DNA of 5,984 bases from an uncultured Clostridia bacterium (GTDB taxonomy: Bacteria; Bacillota; Clostridia; Oscillospirales; Acutalibacteraceae), in the NCBI GenBank assembly GCA_946535695.1, contig CAMNDS010000056.1, positions 1 through 5,984 on the forward strand. The letters are read 5' to 3'. The position numbers and the translations under genes were made by a program. A model generated the notes under the pieces. It did no database searches. It had not been told where the DNA came from and worked only from the letters and a program-made list of their open reading frames with translations. Below, in pieces: positions 5,842-5,984 of this stretch. The first letter of the stretch is position 1, and the number at the start of each line of letters is the position of its first letter.

Positions 5842-5984
5842 ATGAGTGATACAAATAATTTAGCTCATACAAAATGGAATTGCAAGCATCACATAGTATT
5901 TGCGCCAAAATACCGACGGAAATTAATATCATGCAAGGATCACATACATATGTGTTTGAAAATACCGCCAAAATTTAGTATTTC
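5842..5984 (+). CDS. tnpA: IS200-type transposase TnpA, internally deleted and running off the window
   Basis: TnpA of IS200/IS605 elements is a small Y1 HUH transposase that moves the element as single-stranded DNA. The visible product begins MSDTNNLAHTKWNCKHHIVF and continues APKYRRKLISCKDHIHMCLKIPPKFSI. The opening matches IS200 TnpA closely. The HUH motif (His-Ile-His) and the following IPPKFS are present, but only six residues separate KYRR from DHIHM. Recalled IS200 proteins have about 34 there. About 28 residues, a helix and a strand before the HUH motif, therefore seem to be missing, with the frame kept. The junction lies near 5926-5933. The catalytic Tyr would be downstream, outside the window. 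The ATG has AGGAGG eight bases upstream. The protein is probably inactive, so the gene could equally be labelled a pseudogene. Confidence 0.8.
   Translation, partial: MSDTNNLAHTKWNCKHHIVFAPKYRRKLISCKDHIHMCLKIPPKFSI

Larger units (their letters stand above)
5712..5984 (+). mobile_element. IS200-type (IS200/IS605 family) insertion sequence, left part
   Basis: The element shows the usual IS200 order: a GC-rich end hairpin, then a stem covering the ribosome binding site, then tnpA, with no tnpB visible. IS200 elements have subterminal hairpins rather than terminal inverted repeats, and insert next to a short motif without duplicating it. TTGAC at 5712-5716 just before the hairpin is a candidate target motif, since relatives such as ISDra2 use TTGAC. 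The exact left boundary is therefore uncertain by some ten bases. The right end is outside the window. Confidence 0.8.

Overview
The window is AT-rich bacterial DNA. Two lines of evidence suggest an anaerobic Firmicute of the class Clostridia. The division transpeptidase carries two C-terminal PASTA domains, as in SpoVD and PBP2x. MurG (GGGTSGHINPAL), MraY (GPFWHKKKQGTPTMGG) and FtsW (LEPHISCTVIV) also have clostridial-looking motifs. This assignment comes from recalled family motifs, not a search, so it is moderate at best.

Positions 1-4904, minus strand: four cell-wall and division genes run in the order PASTA-type transpeptidase (ftsI/spoVD, 4904-2691), mraY (2670-1627), ftsW (1616-411) and murG (363 to the window edge, 3' end missing). 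Gaps are 20, 10 and 47 bases, so they form one probable operon. A candidate sigma-A promoter (TTGATT, 17 bases, TATTAT) lies just upstream at 4972-4944. MraY makes lipid I, MurG converts it to lipid II, FtsW polymerises lipid II into glycan, and the transpeptidase cross-links it. murE, murF and murD, which usually sit among these genes, are absent from the stretch.

Positions 4905-5400: a divergent intergenic region of about 500 bases. It holds three spaced copies of a 23-bp palindrome (core CTCCGGCGTCGCCGGAG in the intact copy, the others degenerate), a pair of 15-16 bp inverted repeats about 190 bp apart, and a strong promoter (TTGACA, 17 bases, TATCAT with an extended -10 TG) for rpsT.

Positions 5401-5643, plus strand: rpsT, ribosomal protein S20, 80 residues.

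Positions 5644-5984: a fourth, intact copy of the palindrome (5681-5703), then the left end of an IS200-type insertion sequence. This has a GC-rich end hairpin (5724-5744), a 13-bp stem that sequesters the ribosome binding site (5775-5787 with 5820-5832), and the start of tnpA (5842 to the window edge). The tnpA frame is open but lacks about 28 codons just before the HUH motif, so it is probably a defective in-frame deletion copy.

The least explained parts are the palindrome family, whose substitutions largely preserve pairing, and the shortened transposase beside it. No CRISPR array, tRNA or rRNA was seen.
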